Source: Halorubrum ruber
GTDB taxonomy: Archaea; Halobacteriota; Halobacteria; Halobacteriales; Haloferacaceae
Direction: 5' to 3'
DNA length: 64,000 nt
Assembly: GCF_018228765.1 (NCBI RefSeq)
Contig: NZ_CP073695.1
Coordinates: 2,527,218-2,591,217 of the forward strand
The notes under the pieces are model-generated. The model saw only the letters and a program-made list of their open reading frames with translations, did no database searches and was not told where the DNA came from. Of the stretch, positions 34,076 to 42,565 are shown in pieces; position 1 is the stretch's first letter, and every line of letters begins with the position of its first letter. The position numbers were made by a program, and so were the translations under genes.

Positions 34076-34783
34076 ATGACTACGGTCGAACCGTCGGGTG
34101 TGCTATCGGTCGAGCTCCACGCGCACTCCGCGCTGTCGTACGACGGGCGCGACCCGGTCGAGCTCCTCTTGGAGCAGGCGGCCGCGGTCGGGCTCGACGC
34201 GCTCGCCGTCACCGACCACGACGAGATCGACGCCAGCATCGAGGCGGCCGAGAAGGCCCCCGACTACGGCCTCGTCGGCATCGTCGGCATGGAGGTGACC
34301 TCGGCGGTCGGCCACGTCCTCGCGTTCGGCATCGAGGAGCGCGTCGAGAGCGGCCTCCCCTTCGACGAGACGCTCGATCGGATCCGCGATCAGGGCGGGA
34401 TCGCGGTCGTCCCCCACCCCTTCCAGAAGTCCCGCCACGGCGTCGCCGCGCACATCAGCGACGAGCAGCTGGCGAGCGCCGACGCCCTCGAGGTGTACAA
34501 CTCCCGGCTGTTCACCGGACGCTCGAACCGACAGGCCGAGAAGTTCGCCGTCCGCAACGGCCTCCCGATGACCGCCGGCAGCGACGCCCACATCTCCGAG
34601 ATGGTCGGGCAGGCGGTGACCGAGGTGGGCGCCGACGAGCGCTCCGCCGCCGCCATCCTCGACGGCATCGCAGACGGCCGGACGAGCGTCGTCGGCAAGC
34701 GCACCCCGTGGCGGGTCTCGCTCAGGCAGTTCGGCGGCGGGGCCAAGCGCCGCGCGCTCCGCGCGCTCGACGCCCTCCGGTGA
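34076..34783 (+). CDS. PHP-domain metal-dependent phosphoesterase
   Basis: A 235-residue PHP phosphoesterase with a complete motif set: ELHAHSALSYDG (HxH), VTDHDEI (DHD), GMEVTS, VVPHPFQKSRHG, EVYNSR and TAGSDAH. This is the trinuclear-metal PHP fold; substrates in the family include nucleoside 3',5'-bisphosphates and oligonucleotides. The next gene overlaps or starts 9 nt later, so the pair is one operon. The ATG follows a TTTTT run; the class II repeat ends 69 bp upstream. Confidence 0.85.
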   Translation: MTTVEPSGVLSVELHAHSALSYDGRDPVELLLEQAAAVGLDALAVTDHDEIDASIEAAEKAPDYGLVGIVGMEVTSAVGHVLAFGIEERVESGLPFDETLDRIRDQGGIAVVPHPFQKSRHGVAAHISDEQLASADALEVYNSRLFTGRSNRQAEKFAVRNGLPMTAGSDAHISEMVGQAVTEVGADERSAAAILDGIADGRTSVVGKRTPWRVSLRQFGGGAKRRALRALDALR

Positions 34784-34791
34784 CCGCGACG

Positions 34792-36045
34792 ATGACCCCG
34801 CAACCTACCGAACTGCGCGGCGCCTCCGCGGACCGCGTCCGCGTCGCCCTCCGTGACGGCGACCCGCTCCCGGGCGGACTCGGCTTCGCCGGCCTGCTGG
34901 CCGACCCGCCGGACCGCGACTCTCCCGGCCACGACCCGCCGAGCCGCGAAGGGCCTGTCCTCGTCCGCGACGTCCTGGGCCGACAGCCGCTGTTCGTCGA
35001 GCGGGAAGCGCTCGATCCCGAGTCACCGTCGGACCCGACCGCCCCGGACGCGTGGAGCTTCGACCGCGGCGCGCTCGACGATCCGGAACCGGTCCCGGCC
35101 GGGAGCGTCGTCTCGGCAAGCGGGACCGAACGCGTCTGGCGGCTCCCCGACACCGAGCCGACAACGGACCGAGAGGTCGCGCTGTCGGCGGTCGACGACG
35201 CGGTGAGCGCGGCACTCGACGACCTCGCCGCTACTTCCCGGCCCGTGGACGCCGTCGACGACGAGCCCTCCGACGGCGGCCTCGCGGTCGCCTTCTCGGG
35301 CGGCGTCGACTCCGGGCTCGTCGCGGCCGCCGTCCCCGAGGCCCCCTGCTACGTCGCCGGCTTCGAGGGGAGCCACGACGTCGCGGCCGCGCGCGACGCC
35401 GCGAGCGCCATGGAGCGCGACCTGCGGGTCGTCGAGATCACGCACGAGGACCTCCGGCGCGCCGTCCGCGCAGTCGCGGCCGCGACCGGTCGCCGGAACC
35501 CGATGGACGTCGCCATCGCGGTGCCGCTGTACCTGACGGCCGAGGCGGCCGCGGCTGACGGGTTCGGCCGGCTCGCGATCGGCCAAGGCGCCGACGAGCT
35601 GTTCGGCGGCTACAGCAAGGTCGTCGACCCGGCGGACGACCCTCGCGTCGACGCCGACACCGTCCGCGGGGCGCGGACGGAGACCGTCCGCACGCTACCC
35701 GACCAGTTAGAGCGGGACGTCCTCGCGCTCCGCGCCGCCGGCGTCGAGCCCGTAACGCCGCTGCTCGACGACCGGGTCGTCGCCGCCGCGCTGGCGCTCC
35801 CGGACGACCTGCTCGTCGACGGGGACGAGCGGAAGGTCGCCCTCCGCCGGGTCGCGGCCGGGCGCGTGCCGGAGTCGGTCCATGCCGCGGACAAGAAGGC
35901 CGTCCAGTACGGCACGTACGTCTCCCGCGAGCTCGACCGGCTCGCGCGGCGGGCTGGCTACAAGCGGCGGATGGACGACCACGTCGGGAAGTACGTCGAG
36001 GCGCTGTGTAGCGATGAAAAACCGGCCGGTGAGGGCCGGAGCTGA
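34792..36045 (+). CDS. Asparagine-synthase-like ATP-pyrophosphatase without glutaminase domain
   Basis: A 417-residue protein. The synthetase domain is recognisable: LAVAFSGGVDSGLVAAAV (PP-loop, residues ~164-181), HDVAAARDAA, RNPMDVAIAVPLYLTAEAA, GQGADELFGGYSK and the late DKKAVQYGTY. The N-terminal ~135 residues resemble the AsnB N domain in spacing (DVLGRQPLF) but lack the catalytic Cys2 of glutamine amidotransferases, so ammonia or another nucleophile would be used. A GTG at 34780 overlapping the upstream stop (GTGA) is an alternative start. The product is unknown; true asparagine synthesis is doubtful. Confidence 0.78.
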   Translation: MTPQPTELRGASADRVRVALRDGDPLPGGLGFAGLLADPPDRDSPGHDPPSREGPVLVRDVLGRQPLFVEREALDPESPSDPTAPDAWSFDRGALDDPEPVPAGSVVSASGTERVWRLPDTEPTTDREVALSAVDDAVSAALDDLAATSRPVDAVDDEPSDGGLAVAFSGGVDSGLVAAAVPEAPCYVAGFEGSHDVAAARDAASAMERDLRVVEITHEDLRRAVRAVAAATGRRNPMDVAIAVPLYLTAEAAAADGFGRLAIGQGADELFGGYSKVVDPADDPRVDADTVRGARTETVRTLPDQLERDVLALRAAGVEPVTPLLDDRVVAAALALPDDLLVDGDERKVALRRVAAGRVPESVHAADKKAVQYGTYVSRELDRLARRAGYKRRMDDHVGKYVEALCSDEKPAGEGRS

Positions 36046-36079
36046 CCAAGTCGCCGCGCGGAGTACCAGTCCTGCGGCC

Positions 36080-36101
36080 GACGCCCGTTCGAACGGGCGT
36101 C
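36080..36101. terminator. 22-bp perfect palindrome after the PHP/AsnB-like operon
   Basis: GACGCCCGTTC followed directly by its exact reverse complement, 35 bp downstream of the stop. It could fold as a hairpin at the transcript end or serve as a dyad operator for the promoter-like TATAAAA box at 36125. No T tract follows, so the terminator role is only suggested. Confidence 0.35.
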
Positions 36102-36151
36102 TACTGAAACGTCGACAGGACGGCTATAAAATCCGGGCAGTAGCGACAAAT

Positions 36152-36250
36152 ATGACTCTGTCGCGGCCGAGAAGAAAACGATCGTCCGCGAATAAGACCG
36201 ATTACTGCCAGATGTCCGTATCAGAGACTCGCTTTGCTGGGGGAAGTTAA
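36152..36250 (+). other. Possible leaderless mini-gene (32 codons) behind a strong TATA box
   Basis: A GGCTATAAAATCC box at 36122-36134 lies 25 nt upstream of an ATG that opens a 32-codon frame (MTLSRPRRKRSS...), basic at the N terminus. The base composition is lower in G+C than all neighbours and codon choice is not haloarchaeal. It may be a small-RNA transcription unit rather than a protein. The rest of 36046-36303 shows nothing else. Confidence 0.2.
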
Positions 36251-36303
36251 CGATTATCCGGGCGAAAACCGACCGGTTCGCGGACTCGGCGGCGGTCGCT
36301 GCG

Positions 36304-36984
36304 TCAGCGGACCAGGTACGGGTCGCTGCCGGCGATGAACCGCCCGAGGTCGCTCTCGCGTCGGAAGTCGGTCGAGCGAAGCTCCCCGAGCGAGTCGACG
36401 AGCCGGTCGGCGTCGCCGTCCGACCAGTCGGCGGGATCTTTGATCGGGACGACGAGCCAGCCGGCGCCGAGCAGCTCCTCGCCATGGAGCGCGTCCATGT
36501 CGATCTCGGTCTTCCAGGCCCGCGCGGTGTAGGTCTCCAAGACGTGTTCGGTCGCCCGCGCGCCCACCGGGAGCAGCACGTGGGCCGCGATGGCGCGGAG
36601 CTCGGCGTCGAAGAAGCGCTCCATGTCGTCGTAGTCGTCGTCGTCCGGGGTCCCCTCGCTCTCGCACATGTGGAGGTACGAGAGGAACGTCCGGTCGGTC
36701 GAGACGGGGTCGACCGCGGTCGGGTCGCCCTCGCGCGCGACGCCGTCGGGGGCGACGCCCTCGGCGAGCCCCGCGATCAATCCGGCCGCTTCGAGCGCCG
36801 ACAGGAACGCGGGCGACCACGCCTCTCCGGTGAAGGGGACGCCCGCCGCGCTCCCGCCGTGGACGCCGGGGTAGTCGCCGACGACGTGGAAGTCGGCGTT
36901 GGCGTCGCCGTAGCCGGGGACGAACGAGGGGCAGTCGGGGCGCATCCCGAAGGGATTCCGGGTTCGGTCCGTGACGTTCTTCAC
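36304..36984 (-). CDS. Uracil-DNA-glycosylase superfamily protein
   Basis: A 226-residue protein with the UDG-fold order: an N-terminal NADFHVVGDYPGVHGG stretch (motif 1 region, GDYPG), FLSYLHMCES, a central HVLLPVGARATEHVLETYTARA strand-helix, and LVVPIKDPADW near the C terminus in place of the HPSP-type loop. The iron-sulphur cysteine set of family 4 is not complete. Base specificity cannot be deduced. The 334 bp upstream (36985-37318) contain only this gene's and the next gene's promoters, with an ATTTATATAT box near 37281 for the latter. Confidence 0.68.
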   Translation of the reverse strand: MKNVTDRTRNPFGMRPDCPSFVPGYGDANADFHVVGDYPGVHGGSAAGVPFTGEAWSPAFLSALEAAGLIAGLAEGVAPDGVAREGDPTAVDPVSTDRTFLSYLHMCESEGTPDDDDYDDMERFFDAELRAIAAHVLLPVGARATEHVLETYTARAWKTEIDMDALHGEELLGAGWLVVPIKDPADWSDGDADRLVDSLGELRSTDFRRESDLGRFIAGSDPYLVR

Positions 36985-37318
36985 GCGACCGGTTAGGCGT
37001 TCGCTCGGTTATATCGCGTTCGGTCCGGCGCGGCTCTCGCTCGGTCCGACGCGGTGCGACCCACACGCGGTCGGAGCCGGCGGGACAGAGCCGACGCGAA
37101 GCGCCGATGCGAGGCGCACGAACCGCCGTGAATTCTCATAAGTTATGGAGATAAACGGGGTCAAACCGGGCTGGGATACGCGTCGATCGGCGCGGGACGG
37201 GAGAAGTTTCAGGATCGTTAATTTATGACCGGAAACCGCAAGACTGCGTCGGGTCACTCTCGGGGACAGGCACGGAAGATATTTATATATCCCCGCGTTC
37301 GGCTCGGGCAGAAGTCCA

Positions 37319-37495
37319 ATGTTCGACCGCATCCGAACCGCGGCCCTCTTCGGGCTGCACCAAGCGACCGTCGCCGCCGGGATCTCGCTGTTCCCGGTGG
37401 CCGTCTTCGCGCGCCAGCGCCTCGGTATCAACGTCCCCGTCGGCCGACTCGTCGAGACCACCACCGAGGCGTTCGAGACCGCCGCCGAGGAGTGA
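37319..37495 (+). CDS. Very small conserved-looking membrane-associated protein
   Basis: A 58-residue protein behind an ATTTATATAT box 30-40 nt upstream. Residues 8-30 (AALFGLHQATVAAGISLFPVAVF) form one hydrophobic helix, followed by a basic-acidic amphipathic tail (RLVETTTEAFETAAEE). Codon use (G/C in third position) matches real haloarchaeal genes. The following 220 bp to psmB carry no further gene. Confidence 0.6.
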   Translation: MFDRIRTAALFGLHQATVAAGISLFPVAVFARQRLGINVPVGRLVETTTEAFETAAEE

Positions 37496-37716
37496 TCACG
37501 CGCCCGCAGTAGCTCGTTTTGCCCAGCCGACCGAACGCCGAACCGACCCAGAGCGACAGCGCCGTCGATCGTGCGGGCGTCCCGTCACCCCGTCTCGAGC
37601 GCGCCCGTCCGGTCGCCGTCGACCGGTCGCAACCCGGCGACGGATAGGCCCGTCGGAACCGGTCGGCGGCCCCCGAAGGGTTGCCTTTATCAGCGCGCCG
37701 AGCCAACGAGCGTGTA

Positions 37717-38448
37717 ATGCGAACACCGACTGGCGACCTCTCCGATGGGCCGGCCGCCGACTTAGGCCGCGACCAGCCCGTCTTCGGACCGGAGCTCGGC
37801 GAGTTCGAACACAGCGAGCGCCGCGCCGCCAAGGCGGAGGAGGACGGCGAGATGAAGACCGGGACCACGACCGTCGGCATCAAGGCCGACGACGGCGTCG
37901 TGATGGCGACCGACATGCGCGCCTCCCTCGGCGGCATGGTCTCCTCGAAGGACGTCCAGAAGGTCGAGGAGATCCACCCGCGCGGCGCCCTCACCATCGC
38001 CGGCTCCGTCTCGGCCGCCCAGAACCTCATCTCGACGCTCCGCGCCGAGACGAGCCTCTACGAGGCCCGCCGCGGCAAGGACATGTCGATGGAGGCGCTG
38101 TCGACGCTAACCGGCAACCTCCTCCGCTCCGGCGCGTTCTTCGTCGTCCAGCCGATCCTGGGCGGCGTCGACGACGAGGGCGCGCACATCTACTCCATCG
38201 ACGCCCTCGGCGGCACGACCGAGGAGGAGTACACCGTCACGGGCTCCGGGTCGCAGTACGCGCTCGGTGTCTTAGAGCAGGAGTACGACGACGAGGTCAC
38301 CATCGACGAGGCGAAGACCATCGCCGCGAAGGCGATCCAGTCCGCCGTCGAGCGCGACCTCGCGTCCGGCAACGGGATCAACGTCGCGGTCGTCACCGAC
38401 GACGGCGTCGACATCACCCGGTACAAGGAGTTCGACGACCTGCTGTAG
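37717..38448 (+). CDS. psmB: Proteasome beta subunit
   Basis: A 243-residue N-terminal-nucleophile hydrolase forming the inner rings of the 20S proteasome. A 49-residue propeptide ends at G49; autocleavage exposes T50 in GTTTVGIKADDG. The catalytic Lys/Asp environment is present (ATDMRAS, K82 region) along with GSGSQYALGVLE. A GCCTTTATC box about 30 nt upstream of the ATG supports the start. The alpha subunit is not in this window. Confidence 0.96.
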   Translation: MRTPTGDLSDGPAADLGRDQPVFGPELGEFEHSERRAAKAEEDGEMKTGTTTVGIKADDGVVMATDMRASLGGMVSSKDVQKVEEIHPRGALTIAGSVSAAQNLISTLRAETSLYEARRGKDMSMEALSTLTGNLLRSGAFFVVQPILGGVDDEGAHIYSIDALGGTTEEEYTVTGSGSQYALGVLEQEYDDEVTIDEAKTIAAKAIQSAVERDLASGNGINVAVVTDDGVDITRYKEFDDLL

Positions 38449-38548
38449 GGCGGCGCGCCGACGAGGCGAGTCAGGCAACCCTTTTCGCTGCGATTTTCGA
38501 CGGCGTTTCACTCCCTACCGGCGGCCACGTCGACCGGCTGTCCCGAAC

Positions 38549-39289
38549 TCACCGCCGCAAGCCCGGCGGCGCGCGGATGCCGTCGCCCCAGTAGAAGCGC
38601 GGGCCGAGCAGGAGGTAGCCGGTAGAGAGGAACAGCAGCGCGAACGCGAACCCCTCGCCGATCCACGCCGGGAGCGCGTCGGTCGCCATATGACCGGCGG
38701 GGGTGAGGATCACGGCGGCCTGCACGACGCCCATCACGAGCGCGTCCTGCGCGTGGAGGTCGGGGTACGTGACCGTCGAGCCCATGAGCAGCGCGAACGC
38801 GGTGGTCGCTCCGACGAGGAGGAGGGGCGCGGTGTAGCCCGCGATGACGGCGGCCGCGAGCACCGTCGCCGCCAGCGTGGTCGGGACGCCCACCGTCTCC
38901 CGAGCGCCGTCCTCGTCGACCGTGTAGAGGCCGAGTCGGGCGACGGCGGCGGCGACGAACAGCGCGCCCGCGCCGACGCCGGCCGCGACGAGGACCGGCT
39001 CCGCCGCGAACGAGCGCCCGTCGCGGACCACGGCGGCCACGAGGAAGGCGGGCGCCACGCCGAAGGAGGCGACGTCGGCCAGCGAGTCGAGGTACGGCCC
39101 GGCCGGCGTCGACCCGCGGTGGCGGGCGACGACGCCGTCGAGCCCGTCGGCGACCGCCGCGAGGAGCACGAGGCGGGCCGCGAGCGCGACGTCGACCGTG
39201 GCGGCGACGACGGCGAGGAAGCCGACGGCGGCGTTGGCCACGGTCACCGCGTCCGCGAGCCCGAGCCGCCGAGCGAACCGCAGAGGCAT
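38549..39289 (-). CDS. pssA: CDP-alcohol phosphatidyltransferase, archaetidylserine-synthase type
   Basis: A 246-residue integral membrane enzyme with the full CDP-alcohol signature DGLDGVVAR...GPYLDSLAD (D-G-x2-A-R-x8-G-x3-D-x3-D) near residues 48-70 and about seven helices. The SFGVAPAFL segment after the signature is typical of PssA-type enzymes. It would join CDP-archaeol and serine for polar lipids; in haloarchaea this lipid route is linked to the archaeosortase-dependent protein sorting system (family knowledge). The gap to the next gene shows nothing notable. Confidence 0.85.
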   Translation of the reverse strand: MPLRFARRLGLADAVTVANAAVGFLAVVAATVDVALAARLVLLAAVADGLDGVVARHRGSTPAGPYLDSLADVASFGVAPAFLVAAVVRDGRSFAAEPVLVAAGVGAGALFVAAAVARLGLYTVDEDGARETVGVPTTLAATVLAAAVIAGYTAPLLLVGATTAFALLMGSTVTYPDLHAQDALVMGVVQAAVILTPAGHMATDALPAWIGEGFAFALLFLSTGYLLLGPRFYWGDGIRAPPGLRR

Positions 39290-39391
39290 ACCGTATCGGT
39301 CGACGAGCCGGGTTTTAGGGCTTGTTATCTCGTCGACGCGGGCGGGCGGTTCGCGTCGCGAGCGCGGTGTCGCCGACGCGACCGGCCGCGG

Positions 39392-40444
39392 TCAGGGCAC
39401 GTACCAGATGCCGCGCCCGAAGTCGAGCCACTCCCCGACCACGACGTGCGGCATCGCGATGACGCAGACGAAGATGGTGTAGAAGGCGACGGCGCCGGAG
39501 AGCAGCGACCCCCCGGCCAGCGGGTTCGGCGCGACGGTCCACAGGGCGGCCGCGACGGTCGCCGTGACTAAGGCGCCGACGACGAGGACGCCCCACGCGA
39601 CGACGAGCGAGACCCCCTCCGTTCGGTCGGGCTGCTCCTGCTCGACGACCATGCTCCGCGCCGACTGCCGCAGCGAGTACCACAGCGGGAAGTACAGCCC
39701 GATGGCGACGACCACGGGCACCAAGGCGAAGTACGCGACGAGCAGCAGCGTCTCCGCGGCGTCGAGAAGCCACGACCGGCTCACGCCGCCGGTCGAGCGG
39801 AGGCTCGTCGCGAGGCCACCACCGAGGTGCGCGAGCACGCCGAGCCCGAACGCCGCGCCGAGCGCCGTCGTGACCCCCTCGGGGTTCGACGCGGCCGGCC
39901 CGGCCAACTGCCCGTCGAAGACGCCCAGCATGATGCCGGTGAAGCTGTAGTAGGTCTCCGTCCAGAAGACGGCGGGAACGATCATCACGGCCCCGCCGCG
40001 GACCAGCGCGGCGAGGCCGCGCTGGGGCTTGGTCGGGAGATGGTCCGTACCGACTAAGGCGTCCATCACGCGCAGGTCACCGTGTCCGCCCTTGACGACG
40101 GCCGTCCCGAACGCGAGCGCGAGCGCGGGCAGCGGCGCGACGACGAACAGCGCCACGAACGACGCGACGAAGCCGAGGTACAGCGCCACGTACCGCGCGC
40201 CGAACGGGAGCCCCCGCCGGCGGAGGTTCGAGAAGTGTTCGTACCCCCCGTGCGGGAGGTTCAGCGCGACCATCCCGACGAGGTACGCGATCATCTGGGT
40301 CCGAAGCGACAGGTCGGTGCCGGCCGCGGAGAGCGCCCCGAACCCGACCGCGAGCAGGAGCAACGCCGCGCGGGACGCACCGATGGCCGTCCGTTCCGGT
40401 TCTCCGAGGAGTCGCCGCACCGGACTCGCCGTCGACGTCGACAT
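39392..40444 (-). CDS. brp: Brp/Blh-type beta-carotene 15,15'-dioxygenase
   Basis: A 350-residue membrane enzyme, about eight helices, that cleaves beta-carotene to two retinal molecules. Iron-binding histidines sit in NLPHGGYEH (residues ~64-72), KGGHGD and the C-terminal PHVVVGEW. It supplies the chromophore for the bacteriorhodopsin gene 1.3 kb away. Its promoter TATAAAAG on the - strand (40497-40506) lies just inside the left boundary of a class I repeat, which may have moved any upstream activator site away. Confidence 0.88.
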   Translation of the reverse strand: MSTSTASPVRRLLGEPERTAIGASRAALLLLAVGFGALSAAGTDLSLRTQMIAYLVGMVALNLPHGGYEHFSNLRRRGLPFGARYVALYLGFVASFVALFVVAPLPALALAFGTAVVKGGHGDLRVMDALVGTDHLPTKPQRGLAALVRGGAVMIVPAVFWTETYYSFTGIMLGVFDGQLAGPAASNPEGVTTALGAAFGLGVLAHLGGGLATSLRSTGGVSRSWLLDAAETLLLVAYFALVPVVVAIGLYFPLWYSLRQSARSMVVEQEQPDRTEGVSLVVAWGVLVVGALVTATVAAALWTVAPNPLAGGSLLSGAVAFYTIFVCVIAMPHVVVGEWLDFGRGIWYVP

Positions 40445-40496
40445 GGGTGTCAGTAGGGGCGTTACGGGGTTAGGGCCTCGTCGCCATTATTCGGTC

Positions 40497-40506
40497 TTTT
40501 ATATTC
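40497..40506 (-). promoter_or_regulatory. TATA box of brp, adjoining a class I repeat
   Basis: On the - strand the sequence GAATATAAAAGACC lies ~55 nt before the brp start, and the repeat element boundary is at 40509. Only the core promoter is left beside the gene; anything further upstream is now element DNA. Confidence 0.5.
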
Positions 40507-40508
40507 TC

Positions 40509-41111
40509 GGCTCTGTCGGAACCCCCACTTTTCAGATGAATTTCGTCGGAAACGGTCGGTCGCTGAAGAGTGCTTCTCGATCGGTTGCGGGAGTGAGTAT
40601 CGCAGATCGATGGCGACGAAACGGTATTTAAATAGCCGTGAGCGACAGCGATGAGCGCTTATAAATGGCAGGCGGTGGCGCGCCTGCGAGCGGCCGGAGC
40701 GAAGCGGAGGCCGCGAGCCAGCCCGCGAGGGACGCCGCGAACGCCCGAAGGGCGTGAGCGGCGAGGTTGGGGAGGCGTGAGGTGCGGTTGCCGTGCTGGG
40801 CGGGGCGGGACTCAAAGGGGCAGCCGCGAGGCCGACGTAGGCGACGCAAGCACTGGAAGGAGCGAACGAAGTGAGCGACTGAAGCGCGCAGCGAGCGTAC
40901 GTCGGCCTCGCGGCTGGGGCTTTGGGGACGTTCACCGCCGCAGCGTCGGTCACTTATAAATAGCCGACAGCAACACCGCGGTCCAGCTTATAAACAACCA
41001 CGCAATCACACTGAGCGACGTACTACACGTACTCCCGAAATCGCTCGTCGCTACCCCTGTACTGACCAGCGCCAGCTCAGAACGCGTCACCTGTGAGGGT
41101 TCGACGGAGCC
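40509..41111 (+). mobile_element. Class I repeat unit, copy 7 (603 bp, IS-like ends)
   Basis: Left end GGCTCTGTCGGAACCC, right end on the other strand GGCTCCGTCGAACCCT: well-matched inverted ends. No convincing 8-bp duplication remains. Core in + orientation at 40674-40925. Its second hairpin (GCCGC-GAA-CGCCC-GAA-GGGCG-TGA-GCGGC) differs at most paired positions from copies 1 and 5 yet still pairs. The third stem is GCGAGGCCGACGTA / TACGTCGGCCTCGC (14 bp). It sits between brp and the zinc-ribbon gene, in the middle of the phototrophy block. Confidence 0.75.
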
Positions 41112-41163
41112 GTGTTTCTGTTCGGCGACGCGCTGGGTGGAGAGCGAGGGGGTCGGAACGGGC

Positions 41164-41544
41164 TCAGTACGTGTGGATCACTTCGCCGCAGCGCGTGCAC
41201 TCGATCGTGTCTGACCGGAACAGCCGCTCCTTCTTCTCGGTCGGCCCGTTACACTCGGGACAGACGCCGAGGTTGCGGCCGTCGGCCACGCGCGCGGACA
41301 GGTCGAGGAACTGGTTCTCCAGCTTGTCGATCTGTTCGGACTGCTCCTCGACGACCGACCGGAGCTCCTCGATGGTCTCGTCGCGCTCCTCGACCGCGGT
41401 CGACAGCTCCTCGATGCGCTGTTCGTACTCGTCGATCGCCTCGACGTCGATGGTGACGTCGTCGGCCGCCTCCGTTTCGGCCTCTCGCTCCGCGGTGGTT
41501 TCTGTCGTCGACTCCGCCTCGGCTTCGGTGTCGTCGTCGGCCAT
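41164..41544 (-). CDS. Coiled-coil protein with C-terminal zinc ribbon
   Basis: A 126-residue protein. Residues 1-30 are a low-complexity Asp/Glu/Thr region; residues ~32-90 form a heptad coiled coil (EYEQRIEELSTAVEERDETIEEL...). The end is a zinc ribbon with CPEC and CTRC pairs (residues ~95-122). It is divergent from bop, sharing a 178-bp gap, which makes a role in the phototrophy regulon possible. It is longer than, and otherwise unlike, the small Brz zinc-finger regulators as I know them. Unknown function. Confidence 0.65.
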   Translation of the reverse strand: MADDDTEAEAESTTETTAEREAETEAADDVTIDVEAIDEYEQRIEELSTAVEERDETIEELRSVVEEQSEQIDKLENQFLDLSARVADGRNLGVCPECNGPTEKKERLFRSDTIECTRCGEVIHTY

Positions 41545-41666
41545 ACAGCAATACTGGGGCCCCAGGTTGATTACTTTCGGGCCGACAACGTATCCCTCGA
41601 CGGGCGACGCGACGCGGGCAGCGGCCCCCGAGGAACCCCGTCGGTCGACCGCCCGCGGACGCCGAT

Positions 41667-41706
41667 ACCTGACTGGGTTGGCATCGATCTGAATAGAATA
41701 TATACT
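41667..41706 (+). promoter_or_regulatory. bop promoter with candidate upstream activating sequence
   Basis: AATATATACT at 41697-41706 is the TATA box, ~22 nt before the bop ATG, so the mRNA is nearly leaderless. ACCTGACTGGGTTGGCAT at 41667-41684 sits at about -55 to -39, the place where the Bat-dependent activator site of Halobacterium bop lies. The position is seen; the assignment as the Bat site is inferred. Confidence 0.5.
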
Positions 41707-41722
41707 GTATCATGAGGTGGGT

Positions 41723-42502
41723 ATGGACCCGATAGCGCTACAGGCGGGATACGACCTGCTCGGGGACGGTCGTCCCGAGACGCTTTGGTTAGGTATAGGC
41801 ACACTAATGATGCTCATCGGGACCTTCTACTTCATCGTCAAAGGATGGGGGGTCACCGACAAGGAGGCCCGTGAGTACTACGCGATCACGATCCTCGTGC
41901 CGGGGATCGCATCGGCGGCGTACCTGTCGATGTTCTTCGGCATCGGGCTGACCGAGGTCGAGCTCGTCGGCGGTGAAGTGCTCGACATCTACTACGCCCG
42001 GTACGCGGACTGGCTGTTCACCACGCCGCTGCTGCTGCTCGACCTCGCGCTCCTCGCGAAGGTCGACCGCGTGACCATCGGGACGCTCGTCGGCGTCGAC
42101 GCGCTGATGATCGTCACCGGCCTCATCGGTGCGCTCTCGAAGACGCCGCTCGCTCGGTACACCTGGTGGCTGTTCAGCACGATCGCGTTCCTGTTCGTGC
42201 TGTACTACCTCCTGACGAGCCTGCGTAGCGCGGCGAAGCAGCGCTCGGCCGAGGTACAGAGCACGTTCAACACGCTGACAGCGCTCGTCGCCGTCCTCTG
42301 GACGGCATACCCGATCCTGTGGATCGTCGGGACCGAGGGTGCGGGCGTCGTCGGTCTCGGTATCGAGACCCTCGCGTTCATGATTCTCGACGTGACGGCG
42401 AAGGTCGGATTCGGATTCGTCCTGCTCCGCAGCCGCGCCATCCTCGGCGACACCGAGGCGCCGGAGCCCTCCGCGGGCGCCGACGCCCAGGCCGCGGACT
42501 AA
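41723..42502 (+). CDS. bop: Bacteriorhodopsin, light-driven proton pump
   Basis: A 259-residue seven-helix retinal protein. Key residues, with Halobacterium numbers in parentheses: R93 (82), D96 (85, Schiff-base proton acceptor) in [11 protein letters not shown]107 (96, donor), E205 and E215 (194/204, release group), and K227 (216) in DVTAKVGFG holding retinal. The set defines an outward proton pump rather than a halorhodopsin or sensory rhodopsin. A GTG two codons upstream is an alternative start; the ATG is preferred. It sits beside brp (retinal supply) and bat (regulator). Confidence 0.97.
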   Translation: MDPIALQAGYDLLGDGRPETLWLGIGTLMMLIGTFYFIVKGWGVTDKEAREYYAITILVPGIASAAYLSMFFGIGLTEVELVGGEVLDIYYARYADWLFTTPLLLLDLALLAKVDRVTIGTLVGVDALMIVTGLIGALSKTPLARYTWWLFSTIAFLFVLYYLLTSLRSAAKQRSAEVQSTFNTLTALVAVLWTAYPILWIVGTEGAGVVGLGIETLAFMILDVTAKVGFGFVLLRSRAILGDTEAPEPSAGADAQAAD

Positions 42503-42565
42503 GCGGTTAGCGAACCCGGACGCGGTAGAACAGCGCGGCGAAACCGACCTTCACCTTCATTTTCA

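Noticed and set aside
34780-34792. GTG at 34780 as the start of the AsnB-like gene
   Set aside because: Possible by GTGA overlap, but the in-frame ATG 12 nt later was preferred; the difference is only four residues and cannot be decided by sequence.
37000-37318. A gene in the 334-bp gap before the 58-residue protein
   Set aside because: Only short frames without haloarchaeal codon bias; lower G+C near 37130-37290 looks like promoter DNA.
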